In this document: piece by piece, positions 16,487 to 24,508 of the stretch
Layout: each line of letters opens with the position of its first letter
Position numbering within the stretch: position 1 is the stretch's first letter
Source of the DNA: VRUE01 sp036276735
GTDB taxonomy: Bacteria; Actinomycetota; Thermoleophilia; Solirubrobacterales; 70-9
NCBI GenBank assembly: GCA_036276735.1
Contig: DASUOH010000017.1
Span: 1 to 38,891 of the forward strand
Length of the DNA stretch: 38,891 nucleotides
Reading direction: 5' to 3'
The notes under the pieces: model-generated
Seen by the model: the letters and a program-made list of their open reading frames with translations, nothing else
What the model was told of the DNA's origin: nothing
The model's database searches: none
Translations under genes and position numbers: made by a program

Positions 16487-17134
16487 TCAGTCTTTGCCCT
16501 CGCCGGAGTCCTCAGCCTCCGCCGCGGGCTCCTGCTCGTCCTGCGGCTGCTCCTCGGTCTCCGCCTCAGGGGCATCCGCCTCCGCTTCGTCCTGAGGCTC
16601 TTCACCTTGCGAAGGCGCTTCAGCCTGAGGCTCTTGCTCGGACGTCTCCTCTGCGGGTGGCGTGGATGAGGGGTCTTCGCCCGCAGCTTGCGAGGACGAA
16701 GACTCCTCGTCCGCGACAGGACCCGCAGCCGCAACCGCCTCGTCCTGAGGCTCTGGCTGCGGCGCCGAGACCAGCTCGTCGTCGATCCCCCACCTTCGCT
16801 CGGCGACTCGAGCCGCCTTGCCGATCCGCCCGCGGAGGTAGTAGAGCTTGGCCCGGCGCACGTCGCCCCGCGCCGCGATCTCCAGTTTTTCGATCTTCGG
16901 CGAGTGCAGGGGGAACGTCCGCTCGACGCCGACACCGAAGGACTGCTTGCGGACCGTGAAGGTCTCGCGGACGCCGGAGCCCTGGCGCCGCAGGACGACG
17001 CCCTCGAACACCTGGGTGCGGCGGCGGTTGCCCTCGACGACCTGGAAGTGCACGCGAACGCGATCCCCCGGTGCGAACGAAGGAAGCCCCTGGCGCCGTT
17101 GGCGCCGCTCGATGCTGTCGATTACGCTGCTCAT
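16487..17134 (-). CDS. rplS: 50S ribosomal protein L19 with long acidic tail
   Basis: 215 residues, against about 115 for ordinary L19. Residues 1-118 are normal L19 (PSFAPGDRVRVHFQVVEGNR, QVFEGVVLRRQGSG, SFGVGVERTFPLHSPKIEKL, AKLYYLRGRIGKAAR). Residues 119-215 are a low-complexity Glu/Asp/Gln/Pro/Ala tail, strongly acidic and probably disordered. Residues 136-162 are encoded by a family 2 palindrome lying antisense to the gene. L19 sits at the 30S-50S interface, so a negative tail there is unexpected. A hairpin with a T-rich tract lies just before the ATG. Confidence 0.95.
   Translation of the reverse strand: MSSVIDSIERRQRRQGLPSFAPGDRVRVHFQVVEGNRRRTQVFEGVVLRRQGSGVRETFTVRKQSFGVGVERTFPLHSPKIEKLEIAARGDVRRAKLYYLRGRIGKAARVAERRWGIDDELVSAPQPEPQDEAVAAAGPVADEESSSSQAAGEDPSSTPPAEETSEQEPQAEAPSQGEEPQDEAEADAPEAETEEQPQDEQEPAAEAEDSGEGKD
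16650..16728 (+). repeat. Family 2 palindromic element inside rplS (copy R3)
   Basis: The outer stem CTGCGGGT/ACCCGCAG (16651-16658 with 16721-16728) encloses the conserved unpaired segments GGCGT and GCGACAGG. The inner stem GGATGAGGGGTCTTCG / CGAAGACTCCTCGTCC is 16 bp with two G-T wobbles that exist only on this strand. The apex CCCGCAGCTTGCGAGGACGA nearly matches the copy in recG. Strand is given with the GGGTGGCGT half first, which makes this copy antisense to rplS. Confidence 0.8.
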
Positions 17135-17144
17135 TGCAAAAGAA

Positions 17145-17180
17145 AACCGCCGGAGCCGAGGTGGGTGGCGCCGCGCGGTT
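17145..17180 (-). promoter_or_regulatory. Hairpin with T-rich tract just upstream of rplS
   Basis: On the minus strand AACCGC (17180-17175) pairs with GCGGTT (17150-17145), and TTTTCTTTT follows before the rplS ATG at 17134. It resembles an intrinsic terminator placed in the trmD-rplS gap, ahead of the second gene. It could attenuate rplS-lepB-rnhB or act as an autoregulatory L19 leader. The stem is short and its loop long, so this is a suggestion only. Confidence 0.35.
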
Positions 17181-17192
17181 GCGGAATCGTAC

Positions 17193-17870
17193 CTACTTGC
17201 CGCCCTTTTCGAACTGTTCCGCGCGGACCTGGCTCTGCTCCGCCCGCCAGCGCCTCACCCGCTCGTGGTCGCCAGACAGCAGCACCTCGGGAATGCCCCA
17301 GCCGCGGTAGTTCGGCGGCCGGGTGTAGTGGGGATACTCGGGGGCGCCCTCCAGGACCCGGCTGAAGGACTCCTCGACGGCGCTCTGCTCGTGGCCCAGG
17401 GCGCCGGGCAGCTTGCGCATGACGACGTCCGCGAGCACCATCGCGGGCAGCTCGCCCCCCGCTAACACGTAGCGGCCGATCGAGACCTCGTCGTCGGCGA
17501 GGTGCTCGTGGACGCGCTCGTCGAAGCCCTCGTAGCGACCGCAGAGCAAGGCTACGTGCGGCTCGCGGGTCAGCTCGTCGGCCAGCTCGTCGTCAAGCAG
17601 CCGCCCGGTCGGCGAGAGCAGCACTACGCGCGGGCTCTCCCCGTTCGAATACGCGGCTTTGAGGGCAGCATCGACCACGTCCACCCGCAGAACCATCCCC
17701 GCCCCGCCTCCATAGGGCGCATCGTCAACCTGACCAGCCCCCAACGGCGTCGTATCCCGATAGTTGAACAGCCTCAGCTCATTCCCCTCACGCAACGCGT
17801 TCTGCACCGACCGCTGCCCCTGAAACCAGTCGAACGCCTCTGGGAACAGGCTGAAGATGTCCAGTCTCAT
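17193..17870 (-). CDS. trmD: tRNA (guanine-37-N1)-methyltransferase
   Basis: 225 residues, a SPOUT methyltransferase making m1G37. The start MRLDIFSLFPEAF is typical. The trefoil-knot SAM site is visible in LLCGRYEGFDERV and SIGRYVLAGGE, and the catalytic-loop region is YGGGAGMVL. The C-terminus PPNYRGWGIPEVLLSGDHER is conserved TrmD. In actinobacteria rimM normally stands directly upstream; here repeat copy C fills that place. Confidence 0.96.
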   Translation of the reverse strand: MRLDIFSLFPEAFDWFQGQRSVQNALREGNELRLFNYRDTTPLGAGQVDDAPYGGGAGMVLRVDVVDAALKAAYSNGESPRVVLLSPTGRLLDDELADELTREPHVALLCGRYEGFDERVHEHLADDEVSIGRYVLAGGELPAMVLADVVMRKLPGALGHEQSAVEESFSRVLEGAPEYPHYTRPPNYRGWGIPEVLLSGDHERVRRWRAEQSQVRAEQFEKGGK

Positions 17871-17882
17871 CTCGTCCCTTGA

Positions 17883-17995
17883 TCCGGATGCGGGTTGAGG
17901 GTGGAGCGTCTTGTACTTTTTTCGCGGCGCGGCCCTCGGACGGGCTCCGCGGGTCTTCGAAAAAAGTTAAGCGGAACCCTCAACCCGTAGCCGGA
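17883..17995 (+). repeat. Family 1 palindromic element, copy C
   Basis: Lies between khpA and trmD, both on the minus strand. The arms TCCGGATGCGGGTTGAGGGT and ACCCTCAACCCGTAGCCGGA pair over 20 positions with one mismatch and one G-T wobble on the plus strand. The core halves are GGAGCGTCTTGTACTTTTTT and AAAAAAGTTAAGCGG. Compared with copies A and E, the apical stem keeps only GAC/GTC. The arms are unrelated to those of other copies although the core is nearly identical. Confidence 0.85.
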
Positions 17996-18004
17996 CCTCC
18001 TCGC

Positions 18005-18235
18005 TCAGTCCAGGATGTCGACGATCACCTTGCGGTCAAGCCGCACGGCAGCCGCCTTGGCCACAGTCCTGATCGCGTTCGCGACCCTGCCGCCTTTGCC
18101 GATCACCCGGCCGAGGTCATCCTCGGCGACGCTGATCTCGTAGACGAGCGTGTCGTCCTCCTCGAGCTCCTCGACGACCACGGCCTCGGGGTCCTCGACC
18201 AGCGCCCTGACGAGGAACTCGAGCAGTTCCGTCAT
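18005..18235 (-). CDS. khpA: KH-domain RNA-binding protein KhpA
   Basis: 76 residues, a single KH domain with the GxxG loop GKGG at 46-49 (LGRVIGKGGRVANAIRTV). The N-terminus MTELLEFLVRALVEDPEAVV is characteristic. In other bacteria KhpA pairs with KhpB to bind RNA and affect cell size and division. It follows rpsP by 10 nt, the usual order. Confidence 0.94.
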   Translation of the reverse strand: MTELLEFLVRALVEDPEAVVVEELEEDDTLVYEISVAEDDLGRVIGKGGRVANAIRTVAKAAAVRLDRKVIVDILD

Positions 18236-18245
18236 TGCTCAGCCT

Positions 18246-18500
18246 CTAGCTGCCGGAGGCGGGAATGCCCTTGGCGCGCAGCAGGTTGGCGACGGTCTCC
18301 GAGGGCTGGGCGCCGTGCTCCAGCCAGTGGCGGGCGCGCTCCTCGTCGAGCTCGATCGTCGAAGGCTCGGTCTGCGGGTTGTACTGGCCGATCGTCTCGA
18401 TCGTCCGCCCGTCACGCGGCGAGCGTTTGTCGGCGACGACGATGCGCCAGATCGGGTTCTTCTTGGACCCGACCCGTCTGAGTCTGATTCGGACAGCCAT
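18246..18500 (-). CDS. rpsP: 30S ribosomal protein S16
   Basis: 84 residues. The start MAVRIRLRRVGSKKNPIWRI, then VVADKRSPRDGRTIETIGQY and the WLEHGAQPSETVANLL segment are standard S16. It stabilises 16S rRNA folding in the 30S body. It sits 14 nt after ffh in the conserved ffh-rpsP-khpA order. Confidence 0.97.
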   Translation of the reverse strand: MAVRIRLRRVGSKKNPIWRIVVADKRSPRDGRTIETIGQYNPQTEPSTIELDEERARHWLEHGAQPSETVANLLRAKGIPASGS

Positions 18501-18514
18501 AGCGGCCCGGCAGG

Positions 18515-19879
18515 TTAGCGCCTGCGCACCTTGGGGCGCTTCCCCCCGCCCTGCATCGCCATCAACTGCTGCGGGTCGGGCATCTTGCCGGAGACCATCT
18601 GGCGCATCAGCTTGCGCATCTGGTCGAACTGCTTGATCAGCTGGTTGACCTGCCGCACCTGCGTTCCCGAGCCATCGGCGATGCGCCGTCGCCGCGACCC
18701 CTTGATGATCACCGGGTTGGCACGCTCCAGCGGGGTCATCGAGAGGATGATCGCCTCGACCCGGTCGAGCTGCCCCTCGTCGACCTGGGCGTTCTTCATC
18801 TGCTTCATCGCGCCCATGCCGGGAATCATCCCGATCAGGCCGCTGAGCGGGCCCATTTTCCGCACCTGGCGCATCTGCTGGAGAAAGTCCTCGAGCGTGA
18901 AGCTGTCGCTTTCGAGCTTGCGCTGCATGTCCTCGGCCTGCTGCTCGTCGATCTGCTGCTCGGCTTTCTCGACCAGGCTGAGGACGTCTCCCATGCCGAG
19001 GATGCGCGAGGCCATCCGGTCTGGGTGGAAGCGCTCGAAGGCGTCAAGTTTCTCCCCGGTCGAGGCAAAGAGGATCGGCTTGCCAGTTACCGCCTTGACG
19101 GAAAGCGCCGCGCCGCCGCGCGCGTCGCCGTCGAGCTTGGTCATCACGACGCCGTCGAACTCGGCCGCCTCGGCGAACGATTCGGCGACGCCGACGGCGT
19201 CCTGCCCGGTCATCGCGTCGACGACGAGCAGCACGTCGTGGGGGCGCGTCTTCTTGCGAATCTGCGCCAGCTCGCCCATCAGCTGCTCGTCGATGTGCAG
19301 ACGGCCGGCCGTGTCGACGATCAGCACGTCGCGTTTCTCCTGGCGGGCGCGGTCGAGCGCCCAGGTGGCGATGTCGACCGGGTCGCGTTCGGTCCCCTGC
19401 TCGTAGACCTCGGCGCCGGCGCGCTTGCCGACCGTGACCAACTGGTCGACCGCGGCGGGCCGGTAGACGTCGCAGGCCGCGAGCGCCACCTTCTTGCCTT
19501 CCTCGCCGAGGTGGCGGGCGAGCTTGGCGCAGGCCGTCGTCTTGCCCGAACCCTGCAGCCCGGCCATCAGGATCACCGTCGGGCCTTTCGAGGCGAAGGC
19601 GAGCTCGCGTCCGGCGCCGCCCATCAGGTCGGTCAGCTCCTCGTCGACGATCTTGACGACCTGCTGGCCGGGGTCGAGGCTCTCGAGCACGTCGGCGCCG
19701 AGGCAGCGCTCCTTCAGCGTCTTCGTAAACGCTTTGACGACCTTGAAGTTGACGTCCGCCTCGAGCAGGGCGAGGCGGATCTCGCGCATCGCGGCGTCGA
19801 CGTCCCCCTCGTTCAGCGTGCCGCGCGAGCGGACGTCGGAGAGGGTCGCCTGGAGGCGCTCTGAGAGCTGGTCGAACAT
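18515..19879 (-). CDS. ffh: Signal recognition particle protein Ffh
   Basis: 454 residues. The N domain spans about 1-90, the G domain has P-loop GLQGSGKTT at 107-115 and a DTAGR motif, and the Met-rich M domain spans about 300-454 (MRQVRKMGPLSGLIGMIPGM, and SGTQVRQVNQLIKQFDQMRK near the signal-binding groove). It binds 4.5S RNA and emerging signal sequences and docks on FtsY, encoded 133 nt upstream beyond repeat copy D. No SRP RNA gene is visible in the window. Confidence 0.97.
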   Translation of the reverse strand: MFDQLSERLQATLSDVRSRGTLNEGDVDAAMREIRLALLEADVNFKVVKAFTKTLKERCLGADVLESLDPGQQVVKIVDEELTDLMGGAGRELAFASKGPTVILMAGLQGSGKTTACAKLARHLGEEGKKVALAACDVYRPAAVDQLVTVGKRAGAEVYEQGTERDPVDIATWALDRARQEKRDVLIVDTAGRLHIDEQLMGELAQIRKKTRPHDVLLVVDAMTGQDAVGVAESFAEAAEFDGVVMTKLDGDARGGAALSVKAVTGKPILFASTGEKLDAFERFHPDRMASRILGMGDVLSLVEKAEQQIDEQQAEDMQRKLESDSFTLEDFLQQMRQVRKMGPLSGLIGMIPGMGAMKQMKNAQVDEGQLDRVEAIILSMTPLERANPVIIKGSRRRRIADGSGTQVRQVNQLIKQFDQMRKLMRQMVSGKMPDPQQLMAMQGGGKRPKVRRR

Positions 19880-19894
19880 GGCTCGCCAGCTTAG

Positions 19895-19994
19895 GGCCTA
19901 TCCCGGTAGGGGTTCCACTTAACTTTTTCGAGGCACGTCAACCGGCTACCGCGGGCGTCGGCCGCGAAAAAGTACAAGACGTTCCACCCCTACC
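19895..19994 (-). repeat. Family 1 palindromic element, copy D
   Basis: Separates ftsY from ffh. The outer arms and core match copy B from GGCCTATCCCGGTAGGGGTT through CCACTTAACTTTTTCG, and again from GAAAAAGTACAAGACG to CCTACCGGGATAGGCC, yet the apical 30 or so bases are unrelated to B. So arms plus core are copied together in B and D, while the apex diverges. An extra CTCGC/GCGAG flank may extend the stem. Confidence 0.85.
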
Positions 19995-20012
19995 GGGATA
20001 GGCCAGCGAGAG

Positions 20013-21011
20013 CTACTCGCTCAGCAGGGCGCGGGCGAAGTCAGCCGGGTCGAAGGGGCGCAGGTCGTCGAGCGTCTCGCCGGTGCCGATCAGCTTCACC
20101 GGGATCCCGAGCTCGTTACCGATTGCCAGCACGACGCCGCCCTTGGCGGTGCCGTCGAGCTTGGTGAGGACGACGCCGTCGACCTCGACCGCCTCGGCGA
20201 AGACCTTGGCCTGGCGCAAGCCGTTTTGGCCGGTCGTCGCGTCGATCGAGATCAGCGTCTCGTGCGGCGCGTCCGGCATCTGCTTGGCGATCACCCGCCG
20301 CACCTTGGCCAGCTCGTCCATCAGGTCACCCTGGGTGTGGAGGCGGCCCGCGGTGTCGACGATCACGACGTCGGCGCCGCGGGCGCGCGCCGCGGCGATC
20401 GCGTCGTAGGCGACAGCGCCCGGATCGCCACCCTCCGCCGAGCGGACCAGTTCCGCCCCCGCCCGATCCGCCCACTCGGCGAGCTGCTCGGCGGCGGCGG
20501 CGCGGTAGGTGTCGCCGGCGGCCAGAATCACCGAGAGGCCCAGCTCCCGGGAGAGGTGCCAGGCGATCTTGCCGATCGTCGTCGTCTTGCCGGTGCCGTT
20601 GACACCGACCATGAGGAGCACCGCGGGCTCGCCGCTGAGGTCGATCGGCGCGCGGCCGTTGGAGGCGACCTCGGCGAGCAGCTCGATCAACCGCTGCCGC
20701 ACCGCCTCCCCGTCGGCCGGCACGGCGCCGGAGTCGACGTCCTGCTCGAGCCGCTCGACAACCTCGGCGGTGGTGGGCGCGCCGACGTCGGCGAGGATCA
20801 GCGCCTCCTCGAGGCGCTCCCAGGTCTCCTCGTCGATGCGGTCGAAGAGGCTGGCCGAGATCTCCTCGGTGAGCGCCTGCCGGCTCTTGGAGAGGCTCTC
20901 GCGCAGTCGTTTGAAGACGCCGCGCCGCCGCTCCTCCTGCTCCGGATCGGAGGCCGTGGGGGCCGCCTCGCGCGCCCCGAGGTCGAAGATCTCCTGCCAG
21001 GACGTCGCCAC
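20013..21011 (-). CDS. ftsY: Signal recognition particle receptor FtsY
   Basis: 332 residues from a GTG, the short form with no long acidic A domain. The N domain is about 30-110; the G domain has P-loop GVNGTGKTTTIGKIAWHL, ILAAGDTYRAAAAEQL, VIVDTAGRLHTQ and TKLDGTAKGG. It docks Ffh-ribosome complexes at the membrane with reciprocal GTP hydrolysis. Membrane contact is probably through the basic N-terminal helix (RRRGVFKRLRESLSKSRQ). It follows smc by 36 nt, a common pairing. Confidence 0.96.
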   Translation of the reverse strand: MATSWQEIFDLGAREAAPTASDPEQEERRRGVFKRLRESLSKSRQALTEEISASLFDRIDEETWERLEEALILADVGAPTTAEVVERLEQDVDSGAVPADGEAVRQRLIELLAEVASNGRAPIDLSGEPAVLLMVGVNGTGKTTTIGKIAWHLSRELGLSVILAAGDTYRAAAAEQLAEWADRAGAELVRSAEGGDPGAVAYDAIAAARARGADVVIVDTAGRLHTQGDLMDELAKVRRVIAKQMPDAPHETLISIDATTGQNGLRQAKVFAEAVEVDGVVLTKLDGTAKGGVVLAIGNELGIPVKLIGTGETLDDLRPFDPADFARALLSE

Positions 21012-21047
21012 GTCCGCAAGCCTAGATGGCCGGGCCGCTCAGGCCGC

Positions 21048-23507
21048 TCAGGCCGCTTCGGCCGAGTCGTCCCGCGCCTGCGCCCCCACCGGCGGCTTTG
21101 CGCCAAGTAACCCCGGCACGTCCTCGCCGGGCTCCCCGCCGTCTTCCCCCGCGACGCCGGCGAACGCCGGCGGGATCTCCGCCTCCTCGCCGTCCTCGAT
21201 TTCGCGCGGCAGGCGACGTGAGACCACCTTGGTCACCCCGTCGCCACCCATCGTCACCCCGTAGAGGACGTCGGCGGCGTCCATGGTCCGTTTCTGGTGG
21301 GTGACGATCACGAACTGGGCGCGACTCGAGAAGCGGCGGATCAGCTGGAGGAAGCGATCGATGTTGGCGTCGTCGAGCGCCGCCTCGACCTCGTCGAGGA
21401 TGTAGAAGGGGCAGGGGCGGGCGAGGAAGACGGCGAAGACGAAGGCGAGCGCGACCAGCGACTTCTCGCCGCCCGAGAGCAATGAGAGCTTGCGGGTCGA
21501 CTTGCCTTCTGGCGTCACCTCGATCTCGACGCCGAGCTCCTCGCGCTCTTCCTCGCCCTCCTCCTCCTCGACCTCCGGCTCGGTGGTCGCCTCGCTGGGC
21601 GTCGCCTCGGCAGCCTCCTTGGCCGGATGCAGGCTGACCCGGCGCAGCCGCCCACGACCGCCGGGGAAGAGGTGCTCGACCATCTCCTCGAAGTTCTTGG
21701 CCGTCGCCTCGAAGGTCTCCTCGAAGGCCCGCTCGATCTCGCGATCGACGTCGCGAATCAGCGCTTCCAGCTCGCGCATGCCGCGCTCGATGTCCTCGCG
21801 CTGGGTCTGCAGCGCCTCGACGTGCTCACGCGCCTCGTCGTACTCCTGTTCGGCCAGCGGGTTGACCGGACCGATCTGGGCGCGGCGGCGCTCGAGGCGC
21901 TCGAGGCGCCGCTCGATCTCGGCCCGCTCCTCGTCGGAGAGCGGCTCATCGGCCGGGCCGACCTCCTCGCCGAGCCGCTCGCCGATCGTCGCCAGCTCCT
22001 TGGCGGCCTCGGCCCGGCGATCGCCGAGGTGTGCCGCTTCGACCTCGGCCTCGGTCAGCTTGTCGGAAGCCGCTTTCATCTCGACCTGCAGCTCGGACTC
22101 CTGCCGCGAGCACTCGCGCATCTCCTCGGCGATCGCGTCGCCGTCGCCCTGGTCGCCGACCACGGTCGTTTCGATTCGCTCGACTCGCGATCGGATCGCT
22201 GCTTCGGCGTCGCTCGCCGCGGCCAGCGCCTCGCGAACCTCGTCGAGCAGCTCCTCACCCTCGGCTACTCGCGCCCGCAGGGCCTCGCGATGACGCTCGC
22301 CGAGCAGGCCCTCGGCGCGTCGGGCGTGGCGGATCGCCCGCTCGGCGCCGCCCCGCACGGCGCCCAACGCCGCCTCGCGCTCGGACTCCGCGGCATCCGC
22401 TGAGCGCGCCCGCGCGAGCCCCTCGGCCGCCCCCGAGAGACCGGCGTCGATCTCGGTCAGCTCCTCCTCCAGCTCGCGTGCCCGCGCGCCCGGCGCCCCG
22501 CCGCCCGCCCCGAGGTCGAGCGTCAGCGGCCCGAACTCGGCCCGCAGCTTCTCCAGCGACGCCGCCAGCTCGGCCTCGCGCTGCGTCAGGCCCGCCGCCC
22601 GCACCGCGATCCGCTGCTGGTCGCCGCGCAGCTTGGTCAGCACCCCCCAGGCTTCGGTCCGCTCGCGGTCGCGCGCCGCGAAGCGCTCCTCGGCGGCACG
22701 CCGCCGCTCACTTACCGCGGCGAGGCGCTGCTCGAGCTTCGCCCGCTCGGCGCGGGCGGCCTCGGCAAGCCGCTGCGCTGTCTCGGCGCGGTCCTGTCCA
22801 AAGCGCAGCTCCTCGGCGACGAGACGGCCGCGCAGCTCCAGCTCCTGGCGCTCGATCCGCGCGCCCAGCTCGGCCGCTTCGGCCTGCCGCTTCAGCGGTC
22901 GCAGCCGCGCCCTCGCCTCGCGCTCGACGTCGAGCGCCCGGTCGAGGTTGTCGCGGGCGGCCCGTAGCTTCAGCTCGGCGCGGCGCCGACGTTTGCGGTG
23001 CTTGCCGAGCCCGGCCGCCTCCTCCACGAGCATCCGCCGCTCGCGCGGCTTGGAGTGCACGATCGACTCGACTCGACCTTGGCTGATCACCGAGTGCATC
23101 TCGCGGCCCAGGTTGGTGTCGGAGAGGACCTCGACAACGTCGACGAGGCGGCAGCGGGCCCCGTTGAGGCGGTAGCCGCCGTCGCCGGAGCGGTCGAGGC
23201 GGCGCTGGACCGAGATCTCCGAGAGCTCGGTGGCGGCGCGGCCCTCGCCGTTGTCGATCGTCACCTCGACCTCAGCCGCGCGGCGCTGGCCGATCCCCTT
23301 GCCGCCGGCCGAGATCACGTCCTGCATCGAGGCACCGCGGATCGCGCCGGGACTCTGCTCGCCGAGCGCCCAGAGCACCGCGTCGGTGATGTTGCTCTTG
23401 CCGGAGCCGTTGGGGCCGACGATCACGCTGACGCCCGGCGAGAACTCCAGCCGGGTGCGCTCGGGGAACGACTTGAACCCCTTCATCTCGATCGACTTCA
23501 GATACAT
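21048..23507 (-). CDS. smc: SMC ATPase, short form without a recognisable hinge
   Basis: 819 residues, against about 1150-1200 for bacterial SMC. N-head: MYLKSIEMKGFKSFPERT and Walker A GPNGSGKSN at 31-39. C-head: QIGPVNPLAEQEY lead-in at 544-556, LSLLSGGEKSLVALAF (signature), Walker B FYILDEVEAALDD at 701-713 and VIVTHQKRT. Between about 155 and 545 lie only charged coiled-coil sequences, broken by a Gly-rich spot at 326-341 and another at 450-456. I see no hinge fold and no Cys-x-x-Cys hook. A short acidic insert (about 630-658) sits before the signature. The tail after 770 is acidic and looks disordered. It stands in the standard rnc-smc-ftsY order, so it is presumably the chromosomal SMC. 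Confidence 0.9.
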   Translation of the reverse strand: MYLKSIEMKGFKSFPERTRLEFSPGVSVIVGPNGSGKSNITDAVLWALGEQSPGAIRGASMQDVISAGGKGIGQRRAAEVEVTIDNGEGRAATELSEISVQRRLDRSGDGGYRLNGARCRLVDVVEVLSDTNLGREMHSVISQGRVESIVHSKPRERRMLVEEAAGLGKHRKRRRRAELKLRAARDNLDRALDVEREARARLRPLKRQAEAAELGARIERQELELRGRLVAEELRFGQDRAETAQRLAEAARAERAKLEQRLAAVSERRRAAEERFAARDRERTEAWGVLTKLRGDQQRIAVRAAGLTQREAELAASLEKLRAEFGPLTLDLGAGGGAPGARARELEEELTEIDAGLSGAAEGLARARSADAAESEREAALGAVRGGAERAIRHARRAEGLLGERHREALRARVAEGEELLDEVREALAAASDAEAAIRSRVERIETTVVGDQGDGDAIAEEMRECSRQESELQVEMKAASDKLTEAEVEAAHLGDRRAEAAKELATIGERLGEEVGPADEPLSDEERAEIERRLERLERRRAQIGPVNPLAEQEYDEAREHVEALQTQREDIERGMRELEALIRDVDREIERAFEETFEATAKNFEEMVEHLFPGGRGRLRRVSLHPAKEAAEATPSEATTEPEVEEEEGEEEREELGVEIEVTPEGKSTRKLSLLSGGEKSLVALAFVFAVFLARPCPFYILDEVEAALDDANIDRFLQLIRRFSSRAQFVIVTHQKRTMDAADVLYGVTMGGDGVTKVVSRRLPREIEDGEEAEIPPAFAGVAGEDGGEPGEDVPGLLGAKPPVGAQARDDSAEAA

Positions 23508-23578
23508 CTCAGCTGCTCGGCTCCCCAGGCCTTGTGGTGACGGCTAAGGCTCTCGTCTGAGTCGGACGCGTTGCCATC

Positions 23579-24256
23579 TCAGTCGCCGAACCGCTCCAGC
23601 GCCCGCTCGGCCGCCATCTGCTCGGCGGCCTTCTTGCTGCGGCCCTCCCCCCTGCCCACCGGCTCGGCGTCGACGATCGCCTCAACCTCGAACGTGCGCT
23701 CGTGGGCGGGGCCGGATTCACCGACTACCTCGTAGCTTACGCGCGTTTTCCGCCGTGCCAAGACCTCCTGCAGGGTCGACTTGGCGTCGACGCGCTCCTC
23801 AACGGCGTGCTCGATGCGATCGGCGAACGCCGCGGCGACCGCGGCCGCCGTGCGGTCGAAGCCGAAGGCGAGGAAACAGGCCCCGATCAGCGCCTCGGTC
23901 GCCTCTGGGAGCGGCCGTGAGCCGGCGAGCAGCGTCGCGGCTGGGATCGCGTCGTCGGCCTGCGGCTGTGCCTCGCTCAACATTTCCGGCACGCCGAGCT
24001 CGCGCCCCACCTCGGCGCAGGAGACGCCGCTGACGGTGTGGTTGTGGATCTTGGTCAGGCCGCCGGCATCCTCGTCGGCGAAGCTGTCGTGCAGCTCGGC
24101 CGCCACGGCGAGCGCCAGGACGCTGTCGCCGAGGTAGGCGAGCCGCTCGTAGGAGTTGGCGCCGTCGGTCCAGGAGGAGTGTGTGAGCGCCCGGTGGCGC
24201 AGCTCCGCCGGCAGCTCGTCGACGAGCTCGGCGAGCAGCGCGACGCCGGCGCTCAC
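23579..24256 (-). CDS. rnc: Ribonuclease III with altered active-site residues
   Basis: 225 residues, an endonuclease domain (1-150) plus a C-terminal dsRNA-binding domain (155-225, STLQEVLARRKTRVSYEVVG and GRGEGRSKKAAEQMAAERAL). The signature normally reading NERLEFLGD is SYERLAYLGDS: the second metal-binding glutamate (E. coli E41) is alanine. The second site, usually ADTVEALIG, is PEATEALIG, so the D114 position is Glu. The glutamate equivalent to E38, D45 and E117 remain. It should process rRNA and dsRNA, perhaps with changed activity. The GTG start overlaps the acpP stop by 4 nt. Confidence 0.9.
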   Translation of the reverse strand: MSAGVALLAELVDELPAELRHRALTHSSWTDGANSYERLAYLGDSVLALAVAAELHDSFADEDAGGLTKIHNHTVSGVSCAEVGRELGVPEMLSEAQPQADDAIPAATLLAGSRPLPEATEALIGACFLAFGFDRTAAAVAAAFADRIEHAVEERVDAKSTLQEVLARRKTRVSYEVVGESGPAHERTFEVEAIVDAEPVGRGEGRSKKAAEQMAAERALERFGD

Positions 24257-24498
24257 GCCGGTGCGTGCTCCATCACGAAGGAGACGGCGTCGCCGACCGT
24301 CTCGATCCCCGCCGCCTGCTCCTCGGAGACCTTGATCCCGTAGCGGTCCTCGAGCTCCATCACGAGCTCGTAGAGGTCGAGCGAGTCGGCCTCCAGGTCG
24401 TCCTTGAAGCGGGTCGTCTCGCCGATCTTGTCGCGGTCGACTTCGAGCTCCTGGGCGAGATGGTCGCGAACCAGGGTGAGCACGTCTTCGCGGGTCAT
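24253..24498 (-). CDS. acpP: Acyl carrier protein
   Basis: 81 residues from the ATG at 24498 (MTREDVLTLVRDHLAQELEV). The phosphopantetheine serine is in EADSLDLYELVMELEDRYG. It carries growing fatty acyl chains. The order plsX-acpP-rnc is a classic lipid-RNase cluster. An upstream in-frame ATG exists but would add a basic, non-family stretch. Confidence 0.95.
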   Translation of the reverse strand: MTREDVLTLVRDHLAQELEVDRDKIGETTRFKDDLEADSLDLYELVMELEDRYGIKVSEEQAAGIETVGDAVSFVMEHAPA

Positions 24499-24508
24499 CG
24501 ACGCCCCA

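Noticed and set aside
22031..23086. Plus-strand Arg/Pro/Ala-rich frame opposite smc
   Set aside because: Composition is that of the antisense of coiled-coil codons; no start signal or family.
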